Shown here: positions 53,419-62,064 of the stretch, piece by piece
Numbering within the stretch: position 1 is the first letter of the stretch
How the letters are laid out: each line of letters starts with the position of its first letter
Source: Niabella beijingensis
GTDB lineage: Bacteria; Bacteroidota; Bacteroidia; Chitinophagales; Chitinophagaceae
Assembly: GCF_020034665.1 (NCBI RefSeq)
Contig: NZ_JAIQDI010000001.1
Span: 1,116,001 to 1,180,000 of the forward strand
Direction of reading: 5' to 3'
Length of the DNA stretch: 64,000 bases
The notes under the pieces: generated by a model
Database searches by the model: none
What the model was told of the DNA's origin: nothing
The model's input: the letters and a program-made list of their open reading frames with translations, nothing else
Made by a program: the position numbers and the translations under genes

Positions 53419-54288
53419 ATGGCGGCAAAAGGCAAGATTTTTTTTGATTTCATTATTTTCAGCAACCTTTTTATCGCATTTTGTGCTGTTGCGATGTGTC
53501 TTTGCAGTACCGCTCTGTTTGGCCTGGGGAAGCTCCCCGTTGATTTTGTGGCCTTTGTTTTCTTCTCCACCCTGTCCAGTTACAGCATTCACTGGTACCT
53601 TACCAATGAAGAGGAGGAAACAACCGCCAGCCGCACCGACTGGCTGCGGCAGTATAAAAAAGTACATGCCACCTTTTTCATCATCAGCGCCATCGGCACC
53701 GGTTTCTTTTTGATCCGGTTGCAGGCATACTGGTTGTACATCCTGCCGGCCGTGGGACTTACACTGATGTACACCGCCCCAAAATTTCCGCATCCCTTTT
53801 TCCGGTCTTTGCAACGGTTTATCCTGGGCAAGACCTTTCTGCTCGCTGCTATGTGGACCTACGTAACAACGGCTTTACCTTTTTTTGTACTTCATGCCAA
53901 CTGGCAGCCACCCCATTTTATCTATGTGGCACTTCGGTTTGCACTGATCTTTGCGATCTGCATCCTCTTTGATATACGGGACAAACAGTTCGACCGTCAA
54001 ACCGGTGTAAAGAGCCTGGTGACCATTCTTCCACTTGAAAAAATAAAAATTATTTTCACGCTGTTTATTGTCATCAATATTGCCGGATCCTTTATCTTAT
54101 ATACTTATACTCAAGATCTTATACAGTTCATTTTCCTTTCTTTACCGGCAGCGTTCACCTACCTGCTCTACCCCCTGGCAATAAAATCTAAAAATGATTA
54201 CCTTTTTTATTTTATTTTAGACGGCCTTATGGCGCTGACATCCGTATTGTACTTTATGAAAACCGTTTTTGAGCGGTATATACAATAA
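53419..54288 (+). CDS. UbiA-like prenyltransferase-fold membrane protein
   Basis: A 289-residue protein with about eight transmembrane helices. The second Asp-rich motif of the UbiA family is clear (D185-I-R-D188-K-Q-F-D192 followed by GVKSL), but the first motif (NDxxDxxxD) is replaced by SIHWYLTNEEEE around residue 56. Loss of the first motif could mean an unusual metal arrangement or no transferase activity. Divergent from the LuxE-like gene with 72 bp between starts. The quinone or lipid substrate is unknown. Confidence 0.78.
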   Translation: MAAKGKIFFDFIIFSNLFIAFCAVAMCLCSTALFGLGKLPVDFVAFVFFSTLSSYSIHWYLTNEEEETTASRTDWLRQYKKVHATFFIISAIGTGFFLIRLQAYWLYILPAVGLTLMYTAPKFPHPFFRSLQRFILGKTFLLAAMWTYVTTALPFFVLHANWQPPHFIYVALRFALIFAICILFDIRDKQFDRQTGVKSLVTILPLEKIKIIFTLFIVINIAGSFILYTYTQDLIQFIFLSLPAAFTYLLYPLAIKSKNDYLFYFILDGLMALTSVLYFMKTVFERYIQ

Positions 54289-54317
54289 GTTAGCACAAAA
54301 ATTGATAGATATAACTT

Positions 54318-54590
54318 ATGCATACTTCATTTAATAAAATTGTACACTTCACCCGCCTTATAAAAATAAACGGCCGATTAAGAGAATTTAACTACCGGAA
54401 AAATAACAATGCCGGCAGCTATGTTTTTGATGTGGATACCGCTGATGATCGTGGAAACAGGTTGTTCTTCCGGCTGCTAAAGGAAGATAATGAATGGGCG
54501 CTTACCACGAAGATGCCTGTCCCCGAATGGGTTACCGATAACCGGGAATTGCTGATCACAGAACTTGAGGAAGGCGTATTAAATAATTAA
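54318..54590 (+). CDS. Small conserved protein, unknown
   Basis: A 90-residue protein without signal peptide or membrane helix. It opens VHFTRLIKINGRLREFNYRK and continues with VFDVDTADDRGNRLFF, a two-layer beta pattern. I recall small Bacteroidota proteins of this look but no named family. It begins 29 bp after the UbiA-like gene and may share its transcript. Confidence 0.72.
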   Translation: MHTSFNKIVHFTRLIKINGRLREFNYRKNNNAGSYVFDVDTADDRGNRLFFRLLKEDNEWALTTKMPVPEWVTDNRELLITELEEGVLNN

Positions 54591-54681
54591 TTACTACCGT
54601 CTTAAAACAGCCGTACCATTCCTGCAACAACAATCGTTTAAGGCTGCGTTGTTTGTATCTGGCAACTGAAAAAAATAACAG

Positions 54682-55485
54682 ATGAAAAGGCTCTTATTGC
54701 TGCTTCTTGTAACGGCCATCTCCTGTTCCACAACCAGGCATTCAGCCCGCGAGACGCAAACCGCCCCGGCCCTGCCGGTAAGCGGAAAGCTATGGGGCTC
54801 CCTTTTCCAGCAAAAAGCGGCAGAGTATGCCGCCCTCTGCCACCAGGCCTATAATGCGGCACAGGCAAGTCTCGACAAAACCTTATCAGGCCCGGTATCT
54901 GCAAAACCCCGGGCCATTGTGACGGACATTGATGAAACCTTTCTTGATAACAGTCCTTATGCCGTTTACCGCGCCTTTCAGGGCCTGGATTACGACAGTA
55001 AGACCTGGCAGGAATGGACCTCAAAAGGCAACGCAGTTCCGTTACCGGGAAGTGTCGCTTTTTTCAACTATGCCGCTTCAAAGGGTGTGACCGTCTTTTA
55101 TGTTACCAACCGTGGAGAAAACGAACGGGCGGGTACAATGGCCAACCTCAAACGGTTCAATTATCCTTTTGCGGACGATGCCCACCTCATTATGATGCAA
55201 AAGGAAAGTTCAAAAGAGGCACGCCGCCAGCAAATCGCTGCCCGTTACGATATTGTGCTGCTGCTGGGTGACAACCTTGCCGACTTCAGTATGCTATGGG
55301 ATAAAAAAACAACCAAGGAACGGCTGCAACGGGTGGAAGAAAATGCGGCGCAATTCGGTACAAGATTTATTATACTGCCCAATATTACCTATGGCGGCTG
55401 GGAAGATGCGATCTACGGCAACAGCCACAGCCTTACTCCCGCGCAGAAAGATTCTGCCATAAAAGCTAACCTAACCGGTTATTAG
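54682..55485 (+). CDS. 5'-nucleotidase, lipoprotein e(P4) family
   Basis: A 267-residue HAD-superfamily phosphatase anchored as a lipoprotein (lipobox VTAISC, Cys15). The catalytic D82-I-D84-E-T motif is in IVTDIDETFLDNSPY, and motif II is VFYVTNRGENER. The late LLLGDNLADFS carries the terminal acidic residues. e(P4) enzymes remove phosphate from nucleotides such as NMN or 5'-AMP on the outer membrane and aid cofactor salvage. It is followed by pdxJ but separated by 136 bp with no ORF. Confidence 0.92.
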   Translation: MKRLLLLLLVTAISCSTTRHSARETQTAPALPVSGKLWGSLFQQKAAEYAALCHQAYNAAQASLDKTLSGPVSAKPRAIVTDIDETFLDNSPYAVYRAFQGLDYDSKTWQEWTSKGNAVPLPGSVAFFNYAASKGVTVFYVTNRGENERAGTMANLKRFNYPFADDAHLIMMQKESSKEARRQQIAARYDIVLLLGDNLADFSMLWDKKTTKERLQRVEENAAQFGTRFIILPNITYGGWEDAIYGNSHSLTPAQKDSAIKANLTGY

Positions 55486-55621
55486 CGGAGCCCTTTCTTT
55501 TCTGATCTGCCGGTATGATCGCCGTTCCTGCTAAACTAAAATAGCGTACATTGCATCAGCTATGAACTTCCGGCAGCAATGCTCCCAAAAAAGGAATTTT
55601 TATTCCTGCTAAATTTAAAAT

Positions 55622-56353
55622 ATGACAAAGCTATCCGTAAATATCAACAAGATCGCCACCCTGCGTAATTCGCGTGGCGGTAATAATCCAGACCTGGTTA
55701 AAATGGCGCTGGACGCTGAAAGCTTTGGTGCAGATGGCATCACGGTACATCCCCGGCCCGATGAACGGCATATCCGGTACCAGGACCTGCGTGACCTGAA
55801 ACCCCTGCTTGCCACGGAGCTCAATATTGAAGGGAACAGCAGGGAACAAAAATTCATTGACCTGGTTTTGGAAATAAGGCCGCAGCAGGTAACGCTGGTG
55901 CCCGATGCCACCGGCCAGCTGACCTCCGATCATGGTTGGGATACCATTCAACACAACGTGTATCTGAAAGAAACAATACGGATCTTTAAAGATGCCGGTA
56001 TAAGAGTCTCCATTTTTGTGGACCCGGTTGTTGAAATGGTAGAAGGTGCCGCCACAACAGGAACCGATCGTATTGAACTGTACACCGAAGCCTATGCCCG
56101 CCATTTTGCTTCCGGAAAAGAAGCCGCCATTGCACCCTATGTAACCGCAGCGGAAAAAGCCCGCGAACTGGGACTGGGATTGAATGCCGGGCATGACCTC
56201 GACCTGAAGAACCTCAACTACTTCAGCCAGCAGATACCCTGGCTGGATGAAGTAAGTATCGGCCATGCCCTTATTTGCGATGCGCTTTACCTGGGTTTTG
56301 AAAATACCATTCAGCTGTATAAACGACAGCTCGCCATGCGCAGCAGCCTGTAG
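55622..56353 (+). CDS. pdxJ: Pyridoxine 5'-phosphate synthase
   Basis: A 243-residue TIM-barrel enzyme that condenses 1-deoxy-D-xylulose-5-phosphate with 3-amino-2-oxopropyl phosphate to make PNP. Diagnostic parts are [49 protein letters not shown] and [15 protein letters not shown] near the end. Full length. It is 24 bp upstream of the M14 peptidase gene, probably co-transcribed. Confidence 0.95.
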   Translation: MTKLSVNINKIATLRNSRGGNNPDLVKMALDAESFGADGITVHPRPDERHIRYQDLRDLKPLLATELNIEGNSREQKFIDLVLEIRPQQVTLVPDATGQLTSDHGWDTIQHNVYLKETIRIFKDAGIRVSIFVDPVVEMVEGAATTGTDRIELYTEAYARHFASGKEAAIAPYVTAAEKARELGLGLNAGHDLDLKNLNYFSQQIPWLDEVSIGHALICDALYLGFENTIQLYKRQLAMRSSL

Positions 56354-56377
56354 TTTTCACTTTCACATAATTATACT

Positions 56378-58111
56378 ATGGTTCGTTTCTTTTTTCTGTT
56401 GACTGCAATAATAGTGCTTGCCATTTCAGGACGTGCACAGCAGATCACGACCTTGTTTGAAACCAGCAATGGTAAACAGACCCCGGAATACCCCGATATC
56501 ATCAAATGGTGGCAGCAGCTGGACCAGGCTTCCGACAAGGTAAGTATGCAAGCCGTGGGAATGACCGATGCCGGCTACCCGCTGCACCTGGTGATGGTAA
56601 GTAACCAGCCGATGACCGGCTTTGAAGCCGCACATCAGCAGGGAAAGACTGTACTCCTCATCAATAACGGTATCCACCCCGGCGAGCCGGATGGTATTGA
56701 TGCCTCCATGCTGCTCATAAGGGATATTGTTGAGAAAAAACTGACGCTCCCAGATAATGTGGTGCTGGCCCTGATCCCGGTATATAATATCGGCGGATGC
56801 CTGAACCGCAGCAGCCTTTACCGGGTGGACCAGGACGGACCCGAAGCATTCGGATCCAGAGGCAATTCCCAGAACCTTGATCTGAACCGCGATTTTATCA
56901 AGTGCGATACAAAAGATGCCTTTGCATTTACAGAGATCTTTCACCGGGTGGATCCGGATATCTTTATTGACAACCATGTAAGCAATGGTGCGGATTATCA
57001 GCATGTGATGACCCTGCTTACCTCGCAGCACAATAAACTGGGTGGAAAAATGGGCGAATTTATGAACCGCCGTTTTGAACCCGCCCTGTATCAGCTAATG
57101 GGAAAAGAAGGGTTTGACCTGATCCCTTACGTAAATGATTTCGGGGACTCCGTTACAAACGGGTGGGCAGGTTTCTGGGACAGTCCGAGATATGCCAGCG
57201 GATATGCCACGCTGTTCCAGTCCTTCGCATTTGTTCCGGAAACACATATGCTGAAACCCTATCCCCAACGTGTAAAAGCCACTTATGCCCTGATGAAGAG
57301 CTTTATCACCTTTGCAAAGGAAAACGGCATAACGATCCGGCAACTGCGGAAGGAAGCGCGCGCTGCATTACTGCATACGGAGGCATTTCCGGTATCTTTC
57401 AGGCTTGACTCCTCAGCTGCCGGCACCATCACTTTTAAAGGCTATGAGGCCATCCGTAAAAAAAGTGCGGTTTCGGGATTGCCGCGGCTTTACTATGACC
57501 GGTCCAGGCCATTTACACGGCAGATCCCTTTCCACAATCAATACATTCCGGAGCGGCTGGTCCGGAAACCCAAGGCATATGTGATCCCCCAGGGCTGGTG
57601 GAAGGTCATTGACCGTTTGAAGGCCAATAAGGTGATCCTGGAGCCGCTTACCAGGGATACCACGATCGGTGTGGAGACCTACTACATAACGAAATACCGT
57701 TCTTCCCCCGCGCCTTACCAGATGCATCACGCTAATACTGATGTGGAAGTGGAAACAAAAAAACAATCCCTGCATTTCTGGAAAGGCGATTGGCTGATCC
57801 CTATGAACCAGACCGCCAACCGCTTCCTGTTTGAAACGCTGGAACCATATTGTGAAGACAGCTATTTTGCCTGGAATTTTTTTGACGGGATACTGAATAA
57901 CAAGGAATGGTATTCCGCCTATAATTATGAAGACATTGCGGCAGAACAGCTGAAGAAGGATACCACCCTCCGGAAAGCGCTTGAAGCGAAACGCACCGCC
58001 GACCCGGCGTTTGCCGGCAATGCCGCTGCGCAGCTGACATTTATCTTCGATCAATCGCCTTATAAGGACCCTGATTTTATGCGCTATCCCGTTTACCGGA
58101 TTGTGGATTAG
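56378..58111 (+). CDS. Exported M14-family zinc carboxypeptidase
   Basis: A 577-residue secreted metallopeptidase with a signal peptide (to about 20, SGRA). The zinc ligands are H100 and E103 in GIHPGEPDG and H200 in FIDNHVSNG, with Asn170-Arg171 (LDLNRDF) for substrate binding. This is the complete M14 arrangement. A C-terminal region of about 250 residues follows the catalytic domain without a recognised family. The last 35 bases overlap the convergent lipoprotein gene. Confidence 0.92.
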   Translation: MVRFFFLLTAIIVLAISGRAQQITTLFETSNGKQTPEYPDIIKWWQQLDQASDKVSMQAVGMTDAGYPLHLVMVSNQPMTGFEAAHQQGKTVLLINNGIHPGEPDGIDASMLLIRDIVEKKLTLPDNVVLALIPVYNIGGCLNRSSLYRVDQDGPEAFGSRGNSQNLDLNRDFIKCDTKDAFAFTEIFHRVDPDIFIDNHVSNGADYQHVMTLLTSQHNKLGGKMGEFMNRRFEPALYQLMGKEGFDLIPYVNDFGDSVTNGWAGFWDSPRYASGYATLFQSFAFVPETHMLKPYPQRVKATYALMKSFITFAKENGITIRQLRKEARAALLHTEAFPVSFRLDSSAAGTITFKGYEAIRKKSAVSGLPRLYYDRSRPFTRQIPFHNQYIPERLVRKPKAYVIPQGWWKVIDRLKANKVILEPLTRDTTIGVETYYITKYRSSPAPYQMHHANTDVEVETKKQSLHFWKGDWLIPMNQTANRFLFETLEPYCEDSYFAWNFFDGILNNKEWYSAYNYEDIAAEQLKKDTTLRKALEAKRTADPAFAGNAAAQLTFIFDQSPYKDPDFMRYPVYRIVD

Positions 58112-58628
58112 TGGCCGGGGCAGCCGGTTCTGCGGGTGCTTTCTCTAGTATAAAGCCATTTTCAGCAGCAAAGCGTGCCTGGGTGTCCTGTAAACGAAGG
58201 ATCACTTCCTCCTGGGCCACCAGGATCTGGTTCATCCGATCGCTCGCCGTAATCCGGGCGGCCTCATCGGGTGCATCGCCGATTTCCCGGTAGGCGGTAT
58301 ACAGACTTTTGAAATACTCGAAATACCGTATGGCGACCGTTTTAAAGTCCTCTCCCCCTGTCAATGAAGAGACATCCACTTTTTCAATGCGGTCAATTTT
58401 TTCCTGTATCAGGACTTCCATTTTCTTGGCTTCCTCGGCCACGCTTTTATAGTCGGCGCTGTCTGCATGGACTTTAATGGCATTTTCAGCCGCACGGATC
58501 GGCTCAGCCAGGCTTTGTTCCTCCTTTGCGATTTCATCACTGAACTGCTTGGCCGTCATAGTGATCTTACTTTTGCAACCTGCCATAACAAGCAATACAA
58601 ATACGAATAAGAACGGATTCAATTTCAT
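58077..58628 (-). CDS. Small lipoprotein (LIC11966-like by pattern)
   Basis: A 183-residue lipoprotein from the ATG at 58628 (MKLNPFLFVFVLLVMAGC, Cys18); an upstream in-frame start at 58697 would put 23 charged residues before the signal helix. The body is mostly helical with heptad-like stretches (AEEAKKMEVLIQEKIDRIEKV), and the end is Pro/Ala-rich. It resembles lipoproteins labelled LIC11966 family, with moderate confidence. It overlaps the 3' end of the M14 gene by 35 bp. Confidence 0.72.
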   Translation of the reverse strand: MKLNPFLFVFVLLVMAGCKSKITMTAKQFSDEIAKEEQSLAEPIRAAENAIKVHADSADYKSVAEEAKKMEVLIQEKIDRIEKVDVSSLTGGEDFKTVAIRYFEYFKSLYTAYREIGDAPDEAARITASDRMNQILVAQEEVILRLQDTQARFAAENGFILEKAPAEPAAPATNPQSGKRDSA

Positions 58629-58738
58629 TCGAACCTTTAAGTTTTTGTGATCAGATCCAACTCCCACAGGATCAGCGGGCATGGCTGTTCCCGGCACCGG
58701 AATTGCTCTAAATATTGTTAATCACCCATAGCTGTGCG

Positions 58739-60253
58739 CTAAACAGCCGGACCGGAAGCCCGTTTCGTTTTACGCGCATAATAGTAATAAATGGGCACTC
58801 CTATTATAACAATAACCAGGCCTAATAATGAAGTAGAGGTCTTTGCATACAACAAACCGATTCCTAAAGTACCCGCCATCAGCAGATAGATCACGGGGAT
58901 GACCGGATAGCCAAAAGCTTTATATGGCCTTTCGGCTTCGGGCCTGCTCCGCCGCAGCCGGAATACCCCTACAATGGTCAGTATATAAAACACTACGGTT
59001 ATGAATACCACGTAATCAAGCAATACACCATACTGTCCGCTCAGGCAAAGCGCGCTGGCCCATACACATTGCGCCCACAGTGCCCATTGGGGGACCGCAT
59101 TTTTATTGAGTGTTCCGGCCTGGAGAAGAAAGAGATTGTCCTTTGCCATGGTATAATACACACGTGCCCCCGACAATATGAGCCCGTTATTACATCCGAA
59201 AGTGGAGATCATGATCATTATTGCGATGACCGCAGCACCATAATTGCCAAATATAGAGGATGCAGCAGCAGTGGCTACACGGTCCTGAACCGCAAAAGCG
59301 ATATTGGGCGCAGCCACTTCAGAAGCATAAGCCACTTCCGCACCCGAAGCAGGAGGGAACATGGGTAACACCGCCAGGTACATCAGGTTGGCCAACAGGT
59401 AAACCACCGTTACTACCAGGGTACCCAGGAAAAGGCTTAAGCCGACATTCTTTTTGGGGTTCTTTATTTCTCCGGCGATAAAGGTTACGTTTTCCCAGGC
59501 CACGCTGCTGAAAACCGAACCTACCATGGCCCCGCTGATCAGCCCCAGCGCGATCATCATGCTGCCGGGCGACTGGAACACGGACCAACCCTGTTTTACA
59601 CCCGCCGCATCGGTAACCGGTGCTGTAAATTTCATATCAAATCCGGTGGCCCAGTTTGCATTCCAGATGTCTGCTTTGGCAGCTATCAATAATCCGAAGA
59701 TGATCAGTCCGAAAAGCGAGAATAATTTTACAATGGTGAAGATCGTCTGGATCGTTTTTCCATCTTTTACCCCCCGGGTATTGATGTAGGTGAGAAAAAT
59801 GATCAATGCGATGGACACCAGCTGTGCCGGGAAAATGCGTATCCAGCCCAGCTCAAAAAGAAGGTTCTTTTCATCCATGGTCAATGCCGGGATAAAATAG
59901 CCGGCAAATTTGCTGAAGGCTACTCCTACCGCTGCAATGGTGCCCGTTTGTATAACAGAAAAAAAGCTCCATCCGTATAAAAATCCCAACATGGGATTGT
60001 AGGCTTCTTTCAGATAAACATATTGCCCGCCGGCCTTTGGAAACATGGACGACAGTTCGCCATAGGTGACCGCAGCAAAAACCGTCATCAGCCCGGTAAT
60101 CACCCAAAGTGCTACCAGCCAGCCGGCCGATCCCACCTGACGGGTCATGTCTGATGTTACAATAAAAATACCGGAACCAATCATGGATCCGGCCACGATC
60201 ATGGTTCCGTCAAACAGGTTGAGCGATTGTTTAAATGTAACTTTTTCAGCCAT
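58739..60253 (-). CDS. APC-family amino acid permease
   Basis: A 504-residue inner-membrane transporter with about twelve helices. Family features are GSMIGSGIFIVTSDMTR after the first helix, the helix-1 break and the conserved KAGGQYVYLKEAYNP. It imports or exchanges amino acids, and the substrate is not readable. Monocistronic by spacing, with its start opposite no close neighbour. Confidence 0.92.
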   Translation of the reverse strand: MAEKVTFKQSLNLFDGTMIVAGSMIGSGIFIVTSDMTRQVGSAGWLVALWVITGLMTVFAAVTYGELSSMFPKAGGQYVYLKEAYNPMLGFLYGWSFFSVIQTGTIAAVGVAFSKFAGYFIPALTMDEKNLLFELGWIRIFPAQLVSIALIIFLTYINTRGVKDGKTIQTIFTIVKLFSLFGLIIFGLLIAAKADIWNANWATGFDMKFTAPVTDAAGVKQGWSVFQSPGSMMIALGLISGAMVGSVFSSVAWENVTFIAGEIKNPKKNVGLSLFLGTLVVTVVYLLANLMYLAVLPMFPPASGAEVAYASEVAAPNIAFAVQDRVATAAASSIFGNYGAAVIAIMIMISTFGCNNGLILSGARVYYTMAKDNLFLLQAGTLNKNAVPQWALWAQCVWASALCLSGQYGVLLDYVVFITVVFYILTIVGVFRLRRSRPEAERPYKAFGYPVIPVIYLLMAGTLGIGLLYAKTSTSLLGLVIVIIGVPIYYYYARKTKRASGPAV

Positions 60254-60301
60254 CGTTTAAATTTATTAGCTCAAAATAAGATTTTATTGGAAATAAACGG
60301 C

Positions 60302-60329
60302 AAAAAAAACCTTGCGGAAGTTCGCAAGG
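60302..60329 (-). terminator. Terminator after the OmpH gene
   Basis: On the minus strand CCTTGCG and CGCAAGG form a 7-bp stem around AACTTC, followed by eight T residues, 29 bp past the stop. Confidence 0.88.
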
Positions 60330-60357
60330 AATATTGAAAAAACGGGGGATCCCCGTG

Positions 60358-60963
60358 CTATTTCTTTTCTTTGGCGTATTGCTCGTTAAGCCCTTTCACC
60401 ACCTCTTTTGTAATATCATAAACCGTGTCTTTGTAGTAAAACAACCCCGGTTCGTAGGCAAAAATGAAAGAGAAAGTTCTGTCGGCATTAAAGACCTTTA
60501 GAAAATCTTCGATCTTCTTTTTAACGCTGAGGTTCTTGCTGCTGACAAAGTTATTAAAGTCGTCCATCAGACTTTGCCGTTTATCCATCATCTGCGCCTG
60601 GGTCGTTTCTACATCCTGCCGGGCGGCCATTGCCTGTTCGTCGGTCATCGTATTGCTCTGCTGCTGGTAGCCGCCTACTTTTGCCTTAAACGATTTCTCC
60701 ATCTTATCCAGTTCTACTGTAATGGCACTTTTCTTTTTCTCAACTTCCCCCTGAACGCTTTTTGCAAGGTCATAGTGCTCCTGTATCGAATCCATATCGA
60801 TATAGGCAAACACTGCTTTCCGGCTCATCAGGGAGTCCTTGCCTTTTGAAATAACATCGTCGGCATGAGGCGCCCTTTCTGTTGTTCCGCCAAACTGCTT
60901 AAACAACAAAAAACCCACAGCTATTACCAGCAATGCATTAACAACAAGAAGTGCATTCTTCAT
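60358..60963 (-). CDS. OmpH/Skp-family periplasmic chaperone
   Basis: A 201-residue protein with an N-terminal hydrophobic helix (about 5-24), so it may be membrane-anchored in place of a cleaved signal. The FAYIDMDSIQEHYDLAKS opening and a long coiled coil (about 70-150, KKKSAITVELDKMEKSFKAK) with the tail FAYEPGLFYYKDTVYDIT are typical of Bacteroidota OmpH. Skp binds unfolded outer-membrane proteins. It stands apart from bamA, with its own terminator. Confidence 0.9.
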   Translation of the reverse strand: MKNALLVVNALLVIAVGFLLFKQFGGTTERAPHADDVISKGKDSLMSRKAVFAYIDMDSIQEHYDLAKSVQGEVEKKKSAITVELDKMEKSFKAKVGGYQQQSNTMTDEQAMAARQDVETTQAQMMDKRQSLMDDFNNFVSSKNLSVKKKIEDFLKVFNADRTFSFIFAYEPGLFYYKDTVYDITKEVVKGLNEQYAKEKK

Positions 60964-61063
60964 TTCTCAATTTTTTACAATAAATATAAAACAACTTGCA
61001 ATATACCAATGAATTAAACAAAAAAAATCTGAAAAAGCTATCTTATGAAACCCTTAACAGCCT

Positions 61064-61097
61064 AAAAAAGCCGCTCTGACTGCATCAGAGCGGCTTT
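61064..61097 (-). terminator. Terminator after nusG
   Basis: On the minus strand AAAGCCGCTCTGA and TCAGAGCGGCTTT form a perfect 13-bp stem with a T-run, 20 bp past the nusG stop. It ends the tRNA-Trp/secE/nusG unit before any ribosomal-protein gene. Confidence 0.9.
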
Positions 61098-61117
61098 CGA
61101 CTATCTTTCGGTTCCCA

Positions 61118-61711
61118 TTAAACGATCTTCTCTACCTGCATATAGTTCAGTTCCACCGGTGTAGACCTTCCGAAAATCTTCACAGTAACCTTCAGCTTTT
61201 TCTTTTCATCGTTCACTTCTTCAATAACACCATTAAAATCGTTGAAAGGTCCTTCAACGATCTTGATGGTTTCGCCAACTATGAATGGCTCTACCATGCT
61301 TACACCGCCGGCTTCAGCCATTTCATCCATCCTGCCCAGCATTTTGTTCACCTCAGCCTTACGGAGTGCGATCGGGTTGTCTTTTCCAAGAAAATGGATC
61401 ACACTGTTCGTATTTACCACCATATCCCTCAGATCATCACTCATCTTGCCATCCAGCACTTCGATCATTACATAGCCGGGATAATAGTTGCGTTCCCGCA
61501 TTACCTTTTTCCCGTTCTGTACTTTATATACTTTCTCCACCGGAAGGAACACCTGCTTTACCACCTTCTCAAATTCGCTTCTCGAAATTTCTTTATCCAG
61601 ATACTCCTTTACCTTCCGCTCTTTACCACTAACCACCCGCAACACATACCATTTGGTATCCTGCTGGGGTGCTTCCGGAGTTGTGTTATCTGTTGTGTTT
61701 ACTTCTTCCAT
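61118..61711 (-). CDS. nusG: Transcription termination/antitermination factor NusG
   Basis: A 197-residue NusG with the NGN domain (KWYVLRVVSGKERKVKEYL to VMIEVLD) and a C-terminal KOW domain (FIVGETIKIVEGPFNDFNGVIEEV). It couples RNA polymerase to ribosomes and Rho. It starts 3 bp after the secE stop. The usual next genes (rplK, rplA) are missing here. Confidence 0.96.
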   Translation of the reverse strand: MEEVNTTDNTTPEAPQQDTKWYVLRVVSGKERKVKEYLDKEISRSEFEKVVKQVFLPVEKVYKVQNGKKVMRERNYYPGYVMIEVLDGKMSDDLRDMVVNTNSVIHFLGKDNPIALRKAEVNKMLGRMDEMAEAGGVSMVEPFIVGETIKIVEGPFNDFNGVIEEVNDEKKKLKVTVKIFGRSTPVELNYMQVEKIV

Positions 61712-61714
61712 TAT

Positions 61715-61912
61715 TTAACTATAAAGGATTTTGTATAAAAAATTCAGCCCGCCGCCGGCAATAAAATCCATCAGCCAGATCATCACCGTGATCAGGACGG
61801 TAGCACCCAGCACAATCATTGTAGACTGTTGCAGTTCGCTCCATGTGGGCCAGGTCACTTTTTCTGCCAGCTCCTTATAGCTGTTTTTTACATAATCTCC
61901 GAACTTGCTCAT
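61715..61912 (-). CDS. secE: Preprotein translocase subunit SecE
   Basis: A 65-residue single-pass protein of the short SecE type. The amphipathic YVKNSYKELAEKVTWPTWSEL stretch leads into one transmembrane helix (about 33-52). It stabilises SecY in the translocon. It lies between tRNA-Trp and nusG, the standard order. Confidence 0.95.
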   Translation of the reverse strand: MSKFGDYVKNSYKELAEKVTWPTWSELQQSTMIVLGATVLITVMIWLMDFIAGGGLNFLYKILYS

Positions 61913-61941
61913 TTTCCAGGTTTAAAGTTCAAGGTTCAAGG

Positions 61942-61961
61942 TTTAATGTAGCCACATTAAA
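61942..61961. other. Hairpin in the tRNA-Trp/secE spacer
   Basis: TTTAATGT and ACATTAAA form a perfect 8-bp stem around AGCC, about 30 bp before secE. It is preceded by a short tandem TTCAAGG. It could mark processing of the tRNA-secE transcript; role unknown. Confidence 0.55.
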
Positions 61962-61993
61962 CGTCAAACACATGAACATTGAACAAAAATTTG

Positions 61994-62064
61994 CACGGGC
62001 ACAAGGATTCGAACCCTGATCAAAGGTTTTGGAGACCTCTATTCTACCATTGAACTATGCCCGT
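61994..62064 (-). tRNA. trnW: tRNA-Trp (CCA)
   Basis: A full cloverleaf on the minus strand: acceptor ACGGGCA pairs with TGCCCGT. The D-arm stem GTTC/GAAT has the loop AATGGTA, and the anticodon loop CTCCAAA reads Trp. The T-arm has GTTCGAATC. 3' CCA is not encoded. Partial copies of its first 27 bases lie just upstream. Confidence 0.95.

Noticed and set aside
53347..53814. N-terminal extension of the LuxE-like frame
   Set aside because: The stretch runs antisense through the divergent UbiA-like gene, and the family start matches the ATG at 53346.
55631..56266. Minus-strand 211-residue frame opposite pdxJ
   Set aside because: Shadow of pdxJ without independent support.
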